From IMG/VR virus record IMGVR_UViG_3300032087_006116, positions 1 to 33,721 of that record: a stretch of DNA of 33,721 bases; one strand, given 5' to 3'. Positions 1 to 6,562 of this stretch are shown one piece after another (the first letter of the stretch is position 1; every line of letters begins with the position of its first letter). The notes under the pieces are model-generated. The model worked only from the letters and a program-made list of their open reading frames with translations, was not told where the DNA came from and made no database searches. The stretch is from a virus. The translations under genes were made by a program, and so were the position numbers.

Positions 1-77
1 TTGCAGCAGGTGACATCTACTACCAAGTTCTAACGAACAACTGCCAACCCAAGATCCCTTTCTGTACTGATCAATGA
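1..77 (+). CDS. C-terminal fragment of a protein cut by the window edge
   Basis: An open frame read from base 3 runs to a TGA at 75-77 and encodes about 24 residues ending in PFCTDQ. The stop overlaps the next start as ATGA, the coupling used throughout this cluster, which supports its being the end of a real gene. The function cannot be judged from so short a piece. The alternative is chance reading of non-coding sequence, but the overlap makes that less likely. Confidence 0.5.
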   Translation, partial: AAGDIYYQVLTNNCQPKIPFCTDQ

Positions 78-241
78 AAACATTCAGCTGCGTCCTTTCA
101 TCCAAGACCAACCCAGACAAGTTTCTTCTCGCAACTGTGACTGAGTGTGTCGACATGGATGACTGCATCGAGCACCTTCAACAGACTCACCCTGACCATT
201 GGATCGAGCGCATCAAACCTGTACCTGATGACACTGCCTGA
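74..241 (+). CDS. Small acidic protein, 55 aa, unknown
   Basis: The ATG at 74 overlaps the upstream stop as ATGA, and the frame runs to TGA at 239-241. The product begins MKTFSCVLSS and has an acidic middle (CVDMDDCIEHL) ending in PVPDDTA. It has no signal peptide or membrane segment. It sits in a chain of coupled small genes at the left edge, typical of early phage modules. I do not recognise the family. Codon third positions are C-rich as in neighbouring genes. Confidence 0.6.
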   Translation: MKTFSCVLSSKTNPDKFLLATVTECVDMDDCIEHLQQTHPDHWIERIKPVPDDTA

Positions 242-323
242 ACTCGAGCTCCTGGTTTTACTTCTGAGTCCAGCGATGCTCATGAGCGTCCTGCTCCTTC
301 TCACATTCGCCGCCGGAGGCTGA
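228..323 (+). CDS. 31-aa hydrophobic micropeptide, probable single membrane helix
   Basis: The ATG at 228 lies inside the end of the preceding gene (14-base overlap) and the frame ends at TGA 321-323. After a short acidic start (MTLPELE) almost every residue is hydrophobic (Leu, Val, Met, Ala), enough for one transmembrane helix, ending AAGG. The next gene begins one base after the stop, so translation would be coupled. The role is unknown. Small membrane peptides in phage early regions can act on host envelope or proteases, but nothing here shows that. It could also be a chance frame. Confidence 0.45.
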   Translation: MTLPELELLVLLLSPAMLMSVLLLLTFAAGG

Positions 324-324
324 C

Positions 325-483
325 ATGACCGCCGATCAACGCCAGGTTCAAGCCCAATTGACCTACGCCGAGATGCAGCTGTCGATCGCTGACACCCTTG
401 AAGCCAAAGCCTTCTGGGGAATCCGAGTCGACCAACTGGAAGCTGCGCTCCTCGACATGGACACCCTGCCTCTCAACCAATGA
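325..483 (+). CDS. Small helical protein, 52 aa, unknown
   Basis: The ATG at 325 follows the previous stop by one base. The TGA at 481-483 overlaps the next ATG at 480 (ATGA). The sequence is rich in Gln, Ala and Leu with regular hydrophobic spacing (ADQRQVQAQLTYAEMQ), suggesting one or two amphipathic helices, possibly a coiled coil. There are no known motifs. It lies within the coupled left-edge cluster. Confidence 0.6.
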   Translation: MTADQRQVQAQLTYAEMQLSIADTLEAKAFWGIRVDQLEAALLDMDTLPLNQ

Positions 484-749
484 TCTACTCCTACGCGATC
501 CAACCGCATCACTACAACGAGCTGAAGGATGGCCTGTACTTCACCTGCATGACCTTCCCCCAGGCCGAGATCCTGGCCCGCAAGGAAGTCGAGGACACCA
601 AGCTGGACCACGCCATCTGGAAGCTTCCCCACGGCGGTGAACCCATGAAGTGGATGGGTGTCTACTACAACGACCCACTGGACAAGCCGCTCGAGAACCC
701 AGGCGACGACGGTGATCTGCTCGACTACCAGTCAGGAGACGTTATCTAA
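480..749 (+). CDS. Hypothetical protein, 89 aa
   Basis: A clear coding frame with strong C/G third positions and balanced composition, including many aromatic residues (MIYSYAIQPHHYNEL at the N-terminus, MKWMGVYYNDPLDKP in the middle). It starts at an ATG overlapping the previous stop and ends at TAA 747-749, which overlaps the next ATG as TAATG. It is soluble and acidic at the C-terminus. No family is recognised. The same frame stays open after the TAA with good codon bias, noted among the findings. Confidence 0.75.
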   Translation: MIYSYAIQPHHYNELKDGLYFTCMTFPQAEILARKEVEDTKLDHAIWKLPHGGEPMKWMGVYYNDPLDKPLENPGDDGDLLDYQSGDVI

Positions 750-1165
750 TGCGACAGCTACTTGCACGTCTCCTACGTCTACGGCATCTTCTACCTGTCT
801 CGACCTCTCCGCATGGGCCGACCCCGCTCCAAGACCAAGCGACGCACCGATCGCTACACAGCTCCATCCCGAGGAGCTTTCGCAAGGCACCTTCAAGCTC
901 AGATCGATTCCGAAGGAAAGAACCTCAACCTCTTGCCGCCAACGGACGACGCCCGATCAAGCTCCCGAAGTTCAAGACCTATGAGCGACCAACTCCGAAG
1001 GCAGCTCCTCCTCGAAGCCCAGCGCGACAAGCGATCGACAAGCACGGACCGATCATCTTCATCGGAATCCTCAACCTGATCACCTTGCACTTCGTCCTTT
1101 CCATCCCGGTCCCACCGCCACTACCGCAGACCCATGATCTCTCGGAATCCCAGCTGCAGCGCTAA
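749..1165 (+). CDS. Basic/proline-rich protein with one C-terminal membrane helix, 138 aa
   Basis: The ATG at 749 follows an AGGAG ribosome-binding site by about 9-10 bases and overlaps the upstream stop (TAATG). The first ~60 residues are Arg/Ser/Pro/Leu-rich and look atypical. The second half (about residues 64-138) looks real, with a Lys/Pro-rich stretch and then a hydrophobic segment at about 101-120 (PIIFIGILNLITLHFVLSI) likely to span the membrane, followed by a polyproline tail. Two other frames over the same bases also look coding for part of the length, so the true gene structure here is uncertain. No function is assigned. Confidence 0.45.
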   Translation: MRQLLARLLRLRHLLPVSTSPHGPTPLQDQATHRSLHSSIPRSFRKAPSSSDRFRRKEPQPLAANGRRPIKLPKFKTYERPTPKAAPPRSPARQAIDKHGPIIFIGILNLITLHFVLSIPVPPPLPQTHDLSESQLQR

Positions 1166-1295
1166 CAAGACTGAACTCAAGGACCTGTTGAGCCAGGTGA
1201 ACCAACTGCTCGACACGATCCATGACTCCGGCACCAGGATCCGCTTACTCAAGAAGAAGGAGGAACTCGAGGCAACCCTCAACATCAAGGCCTGA
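1134..1295 (+). CDS. Small coiled-coil protein, 53 aa
   Basis: The ATG at 1134 lies within the end of the preceding gene and the TGA is at 1293-1295. After an Asn/Ser/Cys-rich start the rest has heptad-like hydrophobic spacing (LKDLLSQVNQLLDTI, then RLLKKKEELEATL), consistent with one long helix or a coiled coil, so a small oligomer or adaptor is plausible. The next gene starts four bases after the stop, preceded by GAGGA. No family is recognised. Confidence 0.6.
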   Translation: MISRNPSCSANKTELKDLLSQVNQLLDTIHDSGTRIRLLKKKEELEATLNIKA

Positions 1296-1299
1296 GGAC

Positions 1300-1590
1300 A
1301 TGATCAATCCACGCGACTGGGTCAGTCATGCATCAGACATGTGGGAGTTGGCCTTCTCACAACGAAGTCGATGCAAACGCTACACACGGGACAACTTCCC
1401 CGACCTTAGGCTCACGCTCCGTAGCGAGACCCTTCCATGGCTTAGGGAATCATCCTTCAACACCAACTACATCATCGACACAGCCTTCGACCTTTCTGAG
1501 CTTTATCCCGACACGGTGATCGACCTCGAATGGACTGACGATGGCGTCACCTACCTCTCCTTCCTGAACGGATCAATCAAAGGACCATGA
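1300..1590 (+). CDS. Hypothetical protein, 96 aa
   Basis: The ATG at 1300 has a good GAGGA just upstream. An earlier in-frame start at 1222 would add 26 unlikely Arg/Ser-rich residues overlapping the previous gene, so 1300 is preferred. The product is acidic and aromatic-rich, with a C-terminal half (DLEWTDDGVTYLSFLNG) that looks like a small beta sheet. It ends at TGA 1588-1590, overlapping the next ATG. Unknown function, within the coupled cluster. Confidence 0.7.
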   Translation: MINPRDWVSHASDMWELAFSQRSRCKRYTRDNFPDLRLTLRSETLPWLRESSFNTNYIIDTAFDLSELYPDTVIDLEWTDDGVTYLSFLNGSIKGP

Positions 1591-1787
1591 GCCCCTACAA
1601 CATCTACAGCCTCGACGCTGATTCCCTTCTCACCTTGTTCGACACCAGGATGAAACGGCTGTTGAAGGATCCCAAGAACTTCGCCGAGTACACCGACGAA
1701 CAGATGGAGCTCCTCGAGAACACCGTGCTCCCAGCGATCCAGCAGGTGCTCGAGGTCCGAGACGAAACACCAGTGGGACATGCCTGA
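1587..1787 (+). CDS. Small acidic helical protein, 66 aa
   Basis: It begins at an ATGA overlap with the previous gene and its end overlaps the next start by eight bases. It is predominantly helical in character (DADSLLTLFDTRMKRLL and EQMELLENTVLPAIQQV) and acidic overall. There are no motifs to name. The tight coupling on both sides and good codon bias support it as a real gene. Confidence 0.7.
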   Translation: MSPYNIYSLDADSLLTLFDTRMKRLLKDPKNFAEYTDEQMELLENTVLPAIQQVLEVRDETPVGHA

Positions 1788-2637
1788 CCAAAGCTACAAA
1801 GGAATCTCAGTCAAGGTCACGCGGGTGCAGAACCCAGGGAAGAATCCCGAATGGGTGAGGAAGGACGCCAGCTTCTCCAAGCGGCCAGAGTCCGAGCCCT
1901 ACTACTCCAAGCCAATGGTCATCGACATCACTGGCTTATCACGACACACCATCGATCGCTTGGTCCGTGTCAAGGAGATGCCTGCCCCGATCAAGGAGAA
2001 CCCACCCATCCTCAACTACGGAAAGGCTCTATGGCTTGCTGAAGAAATCGATGCTTGGTGGAAGACATGTCCACTCAATAGGTCTCTCGAACGAGAGCCT
2101 AAGCGAGGGGAACGAATCGTCAAGCTGACGCCACAACAAAAGCTAGTTATCGGAACGGCTGCTCGATGCATCCTCGGTCCTGATCACGAACTAGAGAAGT
2201 TCCTGGTCGACATGGCCTTCCATCAATCCATTCGCATCTGCGAACTCACCCTCAATGATCTCGATGACAATGACCACTACGAAAGAGAGATCCTCAGGCC
2301 GAGGCTCGAGAAGATCTTCCAAGAAGGAATCAGCCCAGGAAGCATTGCTTCGGGGCGACGAAGAGATGACTCAACATCTCATCAACCTGTTCGCTCAAAA
2401 CATCAACCCATGGCGGAGGGACTGGACGACGTACCAGGCCAGGGGCGAGCACCGCAACCTGCTGACAGGTACGAGCTACAGGGGCAGCAATCCTGCGATC
2501 TTGGAACTGTGGATGGCCCTTCGCTGCTACACCCATCCGCTGTGGATTGGAGCTGGGCAAGCAAAGCAACACCGCTGGCATCCTCGAAAGGGAACCAAGG
2601 GCTGCAAGATCCTGATGCCCGTCAAGGTTTCTTTTAA
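1780..2637 (+). CDS. Helix-turn-helix (AlpA/MerR-like) DNA-binding protein, C-terminus uncertain
   Basis: The ATG at 1780 overlaps the previous gene. Residues about 45-95 resemble the winged helix of AlpA/excisionase-type proteins: a start of VIDITGLSRHTIDRLV, then a MPAPIK turn, and a tryptophan pair (EIDAWWKTC). This suggests a small phage regulator. The N-terminal ~185 residues have normal phage-like composition. The remaining ~100, from about base 2340 to the TAA at 2637, overlap the antirestriction gene in another frame and look like shadow sequence (Gln/Ser/Pro/Gly-rich). The functional protein may therefore end earlier, be frameshifted, or the sequence may carry an indel. Confidence 0.55.
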   Translation: MPDQSYKGISVKVTRVQNPGKNPEWVRKDASFSKRPESEPYYSKPMVIDITGLSRHTIDRLVRVKEMPAPIKENPPILNYGKALWLAEEIDAWWKTCPLNRSLEREPKRGERIVKLTPQQKLVIGTAARCILGPDHELEKFLVDMAFHQSIRICELTLNDLDDNDHYEREILRPRLEKIFQEGISPGSIASGRRRDDSTSHQPVRSKHQPMAEGLDDVPGQGRAPQPADRYELQGQQSCDLGTVDGPSLLHPSAVDWSWASKATPLASSKGNQGLQDPDARQGFF

Positions 2638-3268
2638 CAAGAGGGACGAAGACGGGAACGAACTGAAGGACAGCGACGGCAACCCAATCAAGTCGGGCTA
2701 CACCACCTTTAAGTACACCAAGATCTTCAATGTCCACGACATCCAGGGCATTGATGAGGAAGCCCAGGCGCTACTCGACGATCAGATCTTGGCCGAGTGC
2801 GAGAACAACGTCCAGCTGACACCTACGGAACGCCTGGAAGGCGCTGAGAAGGTCCTGAACAACTGGTCAGTGCCTACGACGTGGAACGGAAACAAGGCCT
2901 TCTACAGCCACTCTGAGGACACGATCACGATGCCCACCCGTGATCAATTCCACACCAGTGAAGGCCTGTATTCGACCTGGGCGCATGAACAAATCCACTC
3001 CACAGGTCACAGTTCCCGTCTGAAGCGTGACATGTCCGGGCCGTACGGAACAACGTCCTACGCCAGGGAAGAACTTGTAGCTGAGCTGGGCGCATTCTTA
3101 GTTTGCAAGAGGTTACAGATCAGCAGCGATGAGCTCAACCACGTCGCGTATCTGAAAACATGGATTGAGGTTCTCAAGGAAGGACCGGATGTACTCCGAA
3201 AGGCTCTTGCTGACGCCAGCAAAGCAGCCAACCTGATCTGTGAACCAGAGGAGGACACCGTTATGTAA
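2366..3268 (+). CDS. ardC: ArdC-type antirestriction protein with metallopeptidase domain, 300 aa
   Basis: The N-terminal ~120 residues match the ssDNA-binding ArdC domain (an INPWRRDW start, then NPAILEL). The C-terminal part matches the linked zinc-metallopeptidase domain: HEQIH at residues 207-211 followed by STGHSSRL, and AREELVAELGAF with Glu residues at about 235-240 that would supply the third zinc ligand. ArdC proteins protect incoming plasmid or phage DNA from type I/II restriction and bind ssDNA. I chose the ATG at 2366 because family members begin about here. An in-frame ATG at 2255 adds unlikely Arg/Ser-rich sequence overlapping the upstream gene. The length is usual for the family. 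Confidence 0.85.
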   Translation: MTQHLINLFAQNINPWRRDWTTYQARGEHRNLLTGTSYRGSNPAILELWMALRCYTHPLWIGAGQAKQHRWHPRKGTKGCKILMPVKVSFNKRDEDGNELKDSDGNPIKSGYTTFKYTKIFNVHDIQGIDEEAQALLDDQILAECENNVQLTPTERLEGAEKVLNNWSVPTTWNGNKAFYSHSEDTITMPTRDQFHTSEGLYSTWAHEQIHSTGHSSRLKRDMSGPYGTTSYAREELVAELGAFLVCKRLQISSDELNHVAYLKTWIEVLKEGPDVLRKALADASKAANLICEPEEDTVM

Positions 3269-3315
3269 TTGACGAGAGTGTCCCTCCACTACCAAAGCCC
3301 TTATCTACTGAACCA

Positions 3316-3777
3316 ATGATCGAATCCACTAAGCAAGGCACCAAAACCAAAGGCGCGAGCCTGCCCCCAATCGCAGCAGCAACGACTGTCACCAAGCCCA
3401 AGCGTGGCCCTGGCCGCCCCCGGAAGATCCAGGTCGCTGAGGTCAAGCCAACTGCCGATCCTGTGATGGAGATGGTGACCCAGTACCGCGATATCCAGAG
3501 CAAGATCAAGACCCTCACTGAGGAGCTCGGCCCTATCAAGGATGCCCTCACCCGTCACCTCGTTGCAGGTGAACAGGACAGCATCACCCTCCCTGATGGC
3601 AGCTATGTAATCACCAAGGTGATGACAGCCCATTGGACCTACTCCGAGAAGCTGGAGGAGAAGCGCGTCAAGCTCGAGGAGCAGCGCATCGACCTGAAGG
3701 CTGCTGAGAAGAAGGAGCAGCTCAACGGGAAGGCCGAAGCAGTATTCACGGCACACGTCCGGGGGAAAGCCAAATGA
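3316..3777 (+). CDS. AT-hook and coiled-coil protein, 153 aa
   Basis: Residues about 28-38 contain KRGPGRPRK, a classic AT-hook that inserts into the minor groove of AT-rich DNA. The N-terminus is disordered (Lys/Thr/Ala-rich). The rest is mainly charged helix: residues 50-75 (SKIKTLTEELGPIKDAL) and 110-140 (EEKRVKLEEQRIDLKAAE) look like coiled coils flanking a short beta region (ITLPDGSYVITKV). It may be a DNA-associated architectural or regulatory protein. Its stop overlaps the next ATG (ATGA), pairing it with a helix-turn-helix gene. No named family is certain. Confidence 0.75.
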   Translation: MIESTKQGTKTKGASLPPIAAATTVTKPKRGPGRPRKIQVAEVKPTADPVMEMVTQYRDIQSKIKTLTEELGPIKDALTRHLVAGEQDSITLPDGSYVITKVMTAHWTYSEKLEEKRVKLEEQRIDLKAAEKKEQLNGKAEAVFTAHVRGKAK

Positions 3778-4298
3778 CACGCGGGCCTGCAAGCGACAAG
3801 GAACTACGCAGTGAGGAAGCCTCCGATCTTCTATCCGAAGGTTGGCCTGCCCGGAAGATCGTCAAGCACCTGGCCGAAAAGTACGGGTGCTCGGCGCAAT
3901 CGGCGCGGAGTTATGTCCGTGAAGGCCGCGAGCTACTGGTTGAAGCAGTGGCTCCTTCGGATCGTGCATTCATGTTTGCCCAGGTCCTGGCGGGCCTCCA
4001 GCAAGATCGTTTGGATGCAAAGGAAGCTGGCAACATCTCTGCTCAAGTCGGCGCCTCCAAGGCGATGGTGAACCATCTCAAGCAGATTGCTCACATTGAT
4101 CCGATGCGTGATTTCGAGCAGGCCTTCTTCGAGGCTGCTGCCCAGAGTTCACAAGGATCCATCCCCAAGATCCGGGTCAACAAAACCAACCAGGAGCTTG
4201 CTACCCAGCAAGCATTCAACAACCTGGGTAAAGGAGCAGTTGACCGCATTGGCGGAGGTCCATCCGAAGGTCCCTTCATCGCTGAGTTCCATGATTAA
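3774..4298 (+). CDS. Helix-turn-helix protein, candidate small terminase-like subunit, 174 aa
   Basis: Residues about 13-55 form a likely helix-turn-helix: SEEASDLLSEGWPARKI followed by LAEKYGCSAQSARSYV. Similar N-terminal folds followed by helices occur in phage small terminase subunits, which recognise packaging sites, and in other phage regulators. The middle (residues 60-110) is helical. The C-terminus is Gly/Asn-rich and probably flexible. No large terminase is in this window, so the packaging role is only a guess from fold resemblance. Translation is coupled by ATGA to the AT-hook gene and overlaps the next start. Confidence 0.6.
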   Translation: MTRGPASDKELRSEEASDLLSEGWPARKIVKHLAEKYGCSAQSARSYVREGRELLVEAVAPSDRAFMFAQVLAGLQQDRLDAKEAGNISAQVGASKAMVNHLKQIAHIDPMRDFEQAFFEAAAQSSQGSIPKIRVNKTNQELATQQAFNNLGKGAVDRIGGGPSEGPFIAEFHD

Positions 4299-4515
4299 GG
4301 ATCAAGTGGACCTTCAGAACGACGTCCAGGCGCTGACCACTGCTCTAATCCTTGCGGTGATGGCGCCTGATGAAGACAAGGCTGCTAGCGCAACGCTGGT
4401 GGCCGAAGGACTAGCGGCAAAGCTCGGAGAACAAGCTGAGGTTGTCAGACAAACCGTCGACACAACCTTGATGTTGCTCCAGGAATTCAACCAAACAGCA
4501 CAAGCCAATGTCTGA
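4291..4515 (+). CDS. Small helical protein, 74 aa
   Basis: The ATG at 4291 overlaps the end of the previous gene. The upstream extension of this frame is a shadow of that gene (Ser/Pro/Arg-rich) and is rejected. The product is rich in Ala, Leu, Thr and acidic residues with helical spacing (LTTALILAVMAPDEDKAA, then EVVRQTVDTTLMLLQ). One segment is moderately hydrophobic but interrupted, so it is probably soluble. The end overlaps the next start by eight bases. Unknown function. Confidence 0.65.
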   Translation: MIKDQVDLQNDVQALTTALILAVMAPDEDKAASATLVAEGLAAKLGEQAEVVRQTVDTTLMLLQEFNQTAQANV

Positions 4516-4918
4516 TCAATCCTGGGAAGAGTATCTCGCCAAGGATACTGAGCACAAACAGGCCAGCGATCTTCGAGATGAGTTACTTGAGCAGCAACAA
4601 GGCTTCGAGTCCAACATCTCAAAGATTCAGTGGAACCTTCTGTGCCGCACTGAAGCACACACAAAACTCGAAGCAGAAGTACCTTTCACACTTGAGGATG
4701 GTGGCGAGGCTGAATGCGAGCGCCTTCAAAGCTTCCTAGATGATCTTCAGGAGGAGATCTACAACCTCTACACAGCTGCAGCAGCTCAAGTCACTAAGAG
4801 ATCTGTGATCAAAGCAAAGTACGACGAACAAAACCAAGTGTGCCATCAACACTGGATGAGGGTTCGTGCTGAATGGGACAAGCTGCAGCTCGAGTCCACG
4901 GACAAACCTCAAGACTGA
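4508..4918 (+). CDS. Acidic coiled-coil protein, 136 aa
   Basis: A well-supported frame starting at ATG 4508, inside the previous gene. It is highly charged and Gln/Glu-rich, with long helical stretches (DLRDELLEQQQGFESN, RLQSFLDDLQEEIYNL) predicting a coiled coil, and two Cys and several Trp in the helices. It ends at TGA 4916-4918. The same frame continues open for another 54 codons with good codon bias, so stop readthrough is one possible explanation of the downstream coding signal. No family is recognised. Confidence 0.7.
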   Translation: MSDQSWEEYLAKDTEHKQASDLRDELLEQQQGFESNISKIQWNLLCRTEAHTKLEAEVPFTLEDGGEAECERLQSFLDDLQEEIYNLYTAAAAQVTKRSVIKAKYDEQNQVCHQHWMRVRAEWDKLQLESTDKPQD

Positions 4919-4937
4919 GACCAAGGGGCGGAGCCGG

Positions 4938-5083
4938 ATGATCATTCCGACTATCACGCTGCCGGGAAACGCTGGGCACTGCTCGGGCCAAGTGGTGCGG
5001 TCTGCAGCCTCTACCCAGAAGCCAAGGTTCCCTTCGAGGAGTGCAGGTGGTTCCAGGACCAGTGCCCCATAGGCCTGCATTAA
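4938..5083 (+). CDS. Candidate -1 frameshifted small gene (about 48 aa)
   Basis: The ATG at 4938, preceded by CGGAG, opens a frame MIIPTITLPGN. Its codons at 4962-4970 read CCG GGA AAC, so bases 4964-4970 form GGGAAAC in exactly the X XXY YYZ register of a -1 slippery heptamer. Slipping there enters a frame encoding RWALLGPSGAVCSLYPE and then ECRWFQDQCPIGLH up to TAA 5081-5083, which has balanced composition and high G/C third positions but no start codon of its own after the TGA at 4916. The unshifted frame ends at a TAG near 5070. Alternatives are TGA readthrough from the upstream gene or a sequencing indel. Confidence 0.45.
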
Positions 5084-5126
5084 GCGTGTGCTCGTAAGTC
5101 CCCCAACAATCCAACGCATTGTCTCC

Positions 5127-5414
5127 ATGCCAAAGACAAGCCTCAACCGCACATTCAACGTCGGGGACCGGGTGTGCAAGAAGCCCACTAACACCACGAT
5201 CACCTGCGCCAACACTCCTAAGCAGAGGCCCGTACGACGCGGGGTAATCATCGCAAGGGAGAGGAAGGCCCAACGGAGCGCAACAGCTGCTTCAGGGTTC
5301 GCTCATCGGTGGCAGAACCAGATCCAGTGGGACAACGGTCAATCCTTTGACTGGGTGGATGACATCCGCATCATCCACGAATCCGAACTCGAAACCTACC
5401 TCCAATCCAAATGA
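5127..5414 (+). CDS. Small SH3/KOW-like protein, first of a tandem pair, 95 aa
   Basis: The frame contains FNVGDRVCKKP near the N-terminus, RRGVIIARERK in the middle and IQWDNGQSFDWVDDIRI toward the end, the layout of a small SH3-like beta barrel (GDRV...G.I...W...VD...I). It closely parallels the next gene, so the two are probably tandem duplicates. The start is ATG 5127 or an upstream GTG at 5088; ATG is preferred because the extra residues lack conservation with the paralogue. The stop overlaps the next ATG. Function is unknown, possibly nucleic acid or protein binding. Confidence 0.7.
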   Translation: MPKTSLNRTFNVGDRVCKKPTNTTITCANTPKQRPVRRGVIIARERKAQRSATAASGFAHRWQNQIQWDNGQSFDWVDDIRIIHESELETYLQSK

Positions 5415-5689
5415 AAGCCAAGCGCACCTTTGAGATCGGCCAACGTGTTGCCGAGCGTCCGAGACGAGCAATCGGAACGATGGATAATCTCCCCTTCAAA
5501 AGAGGAGAAATTATGGAGTTTCGCGAGATGAAAGTGAAGACTCCAGCGTCCAAGAAGGGTTACGCAATCCGTACTGAAGCTTCTGTGCTTTGGGATGGTC
5601 GAACGGTTGCAGATTGGGTCCAGGTAAATAGAGTGATCCATGAACATGAGCTTGAGAAAGAAGCTCAATCCGCACGTTACGAGGTCTGA
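5411..5689 (+). CDS. Small SH3/KOW-like protein, second of a tandem pair, 92 aa
   Basis: It starts at an ATGA overlap with its paralogue. The shared pattern is visible as FEIGQRVAERP, FKRGEIMEFRE, SVLWDGRTVADWVQVNRV and IHEHELE, matching IHESELE of the first copy at the same place. The copies have diverged strongly, especially in the central loop (here a Lys-rich VKTPASKKGYA), so the duplication is not recent. ThyX starts three bases after the stop. No enzyme motif is visible. Confidence 0.75.
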   Translation: MKAKRTFEIGQRVAERPRRAIGTMDNLPFKRGEIMEFREMKVKTPASKKGYAIRTEASVLWDGRTVADWVQVNRVIHEHELEKEAQSARYEV

Positions 5690-5691
5690 CT

Positions 5692-6333
5692 ATGAAACTC
5701 CGGGAGAGCTGCACCCTGGCCTGGGCAACTCCAGATGCAGAGAAGCTGATCGTGAAGATGGCTCGCGTTAGTGCACCGGAGAATGAAGATAATCTTGCAA
5801 CGGCTCCACGTTTACTTAAGTATCTGATCAAGCACAAGCACTGGTCTCCTTTCGAGATGGCAAATATGTGCGTTGAGATATACACCCAGCGCGATATTTC
5901 GGCTCAAATAATTAGACATAGGAGCTTCTCATTCCAGGAGCATTCACAACGCTACGCCGAGACAGGTCAGGCACCCTTACCAAAGTTCCGTCGCCAGGAC
6001 TCACACAATCGTCAGAACTCGATCGATGATCTGACTGATGAGCAGCAGGACATGCTCGAGGAACTGACCTACCGACACATCAAGGAAGGCCACGAGCTCT
6101 ACAAAACGATGCTCGAGATGGGCGTGGCCAAGGAGACTGCACGTCGCCACCTTCCAATGTGCAGCCCCACGCGGCTCTACATGAACGGAACGATCCGCTC
6201 TTGGATTCATTACCTAGAGCTCCGCACTGATCCTTCCACTCAATACGAACACAGGACCATCGCCAACCAAGCGAAGATCCTGTTCCAGCAGCAGTTCCCG
6301 ATCATCTCTGAAGCCCTTTGGTATGACACCTAA
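5692..6333 (+). CDS. thyX: Flavin-dependent thymidylate synthase ThyX, 213 aa
   Basis: ThyX converts dUMP to dTMP using methylenetetrahydrofolate, NADPH and FAD. The signature RHRxxSxxxxSxR is present as RHRSFSFQEHSQR at residues 75-87, with the conserved serine at 85. Other family-like segments are VARVSAPEN near the N-terminus, ARRHLPMCSPTRLYMNG at about 150, and LRTDPSTQYEHR near the C-terminus. The length is normal for phage ThyX. The enzyme is typically a tetramer with shared active sites. Here it would work with the dCMP deaminase at 20186-20647. It follows the SH3-like pair at three bases and overlaps the next gene by 11. Confidence 0.96.
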   Translation: MKLRESCTLAWATPDAEKLIVKMARVSAPENEDNLATAPRLLKYLIKHKHWSPFEMANMCVEIYTQRDISAQIIRHRSFSFQEHSQRYAETGQAPLPKFRRQDSHNRQNSIDDLTDEQQDMLEELTYRHIKEGHELYKTMLEMGVAKETARRHLPMCSPTRLYMNGTIRSWIHYLELRTDPSTQYEHRTIANQAKILFQQQFPIISEALWYDT

Positions 6334-6556
6334 GATCGCGTTCTTCTCTTGCCCCAGCTGCGAGTCGAAGAACATCGGTGTGATCTCCACGCATCGAATA
6401 CCATCCACCCTTGAAACGGTGAGGTATCGCAAGTGTCGCGACTGCGATCACAAATGGTATTCGGTGCAGCCACCTGAGATACCTGTCGAGAAGTGGCAGG
6501 TTGAATGGTCGCAGGACTTCAAGGACAAGGTCAAAGTTCGCGGCACCAAACTCTGA
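6323..6556 (+). CDS. Zinc-ribbon protein resembling the NrdR N-terminal domain, 77 aa
   Basis: Four cysteines at residues 10, 13, 38 and 41 form two CxxC knuckles (CPSC and CRDC) separated by a short beta region with ETVRYRKC. This spacing and the RxRxC pattern recall the zinc ribbon of NrdR, the ribonucleotide reductase repressor, or phage zinc-ribbon adaptors, but the ATP-cone domain of NrdR is absent. Overlap with thyX suggests co-translation. It may bind nucleic acid or a host regulator. The C-terminal ~30 residues are charged and Lys/Trp-containing. Confidence 0.7.
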   Translation: MTPKIAFFSCPSCESKNIGVISTHRIPSTLETVRYRKCRDCDHKWYSVQPPEIPVEKWQVEWSQDFKDKVKVRGTKL

Positions 6557-6562
6557 ACCCTC

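Noticed and set aside
3301-3792. 163-codon minus-strand Leu-rich frame
   Set aside because: It is the antisense of the charged coiled-coil AT-hook gene, which explains the Leu runs.
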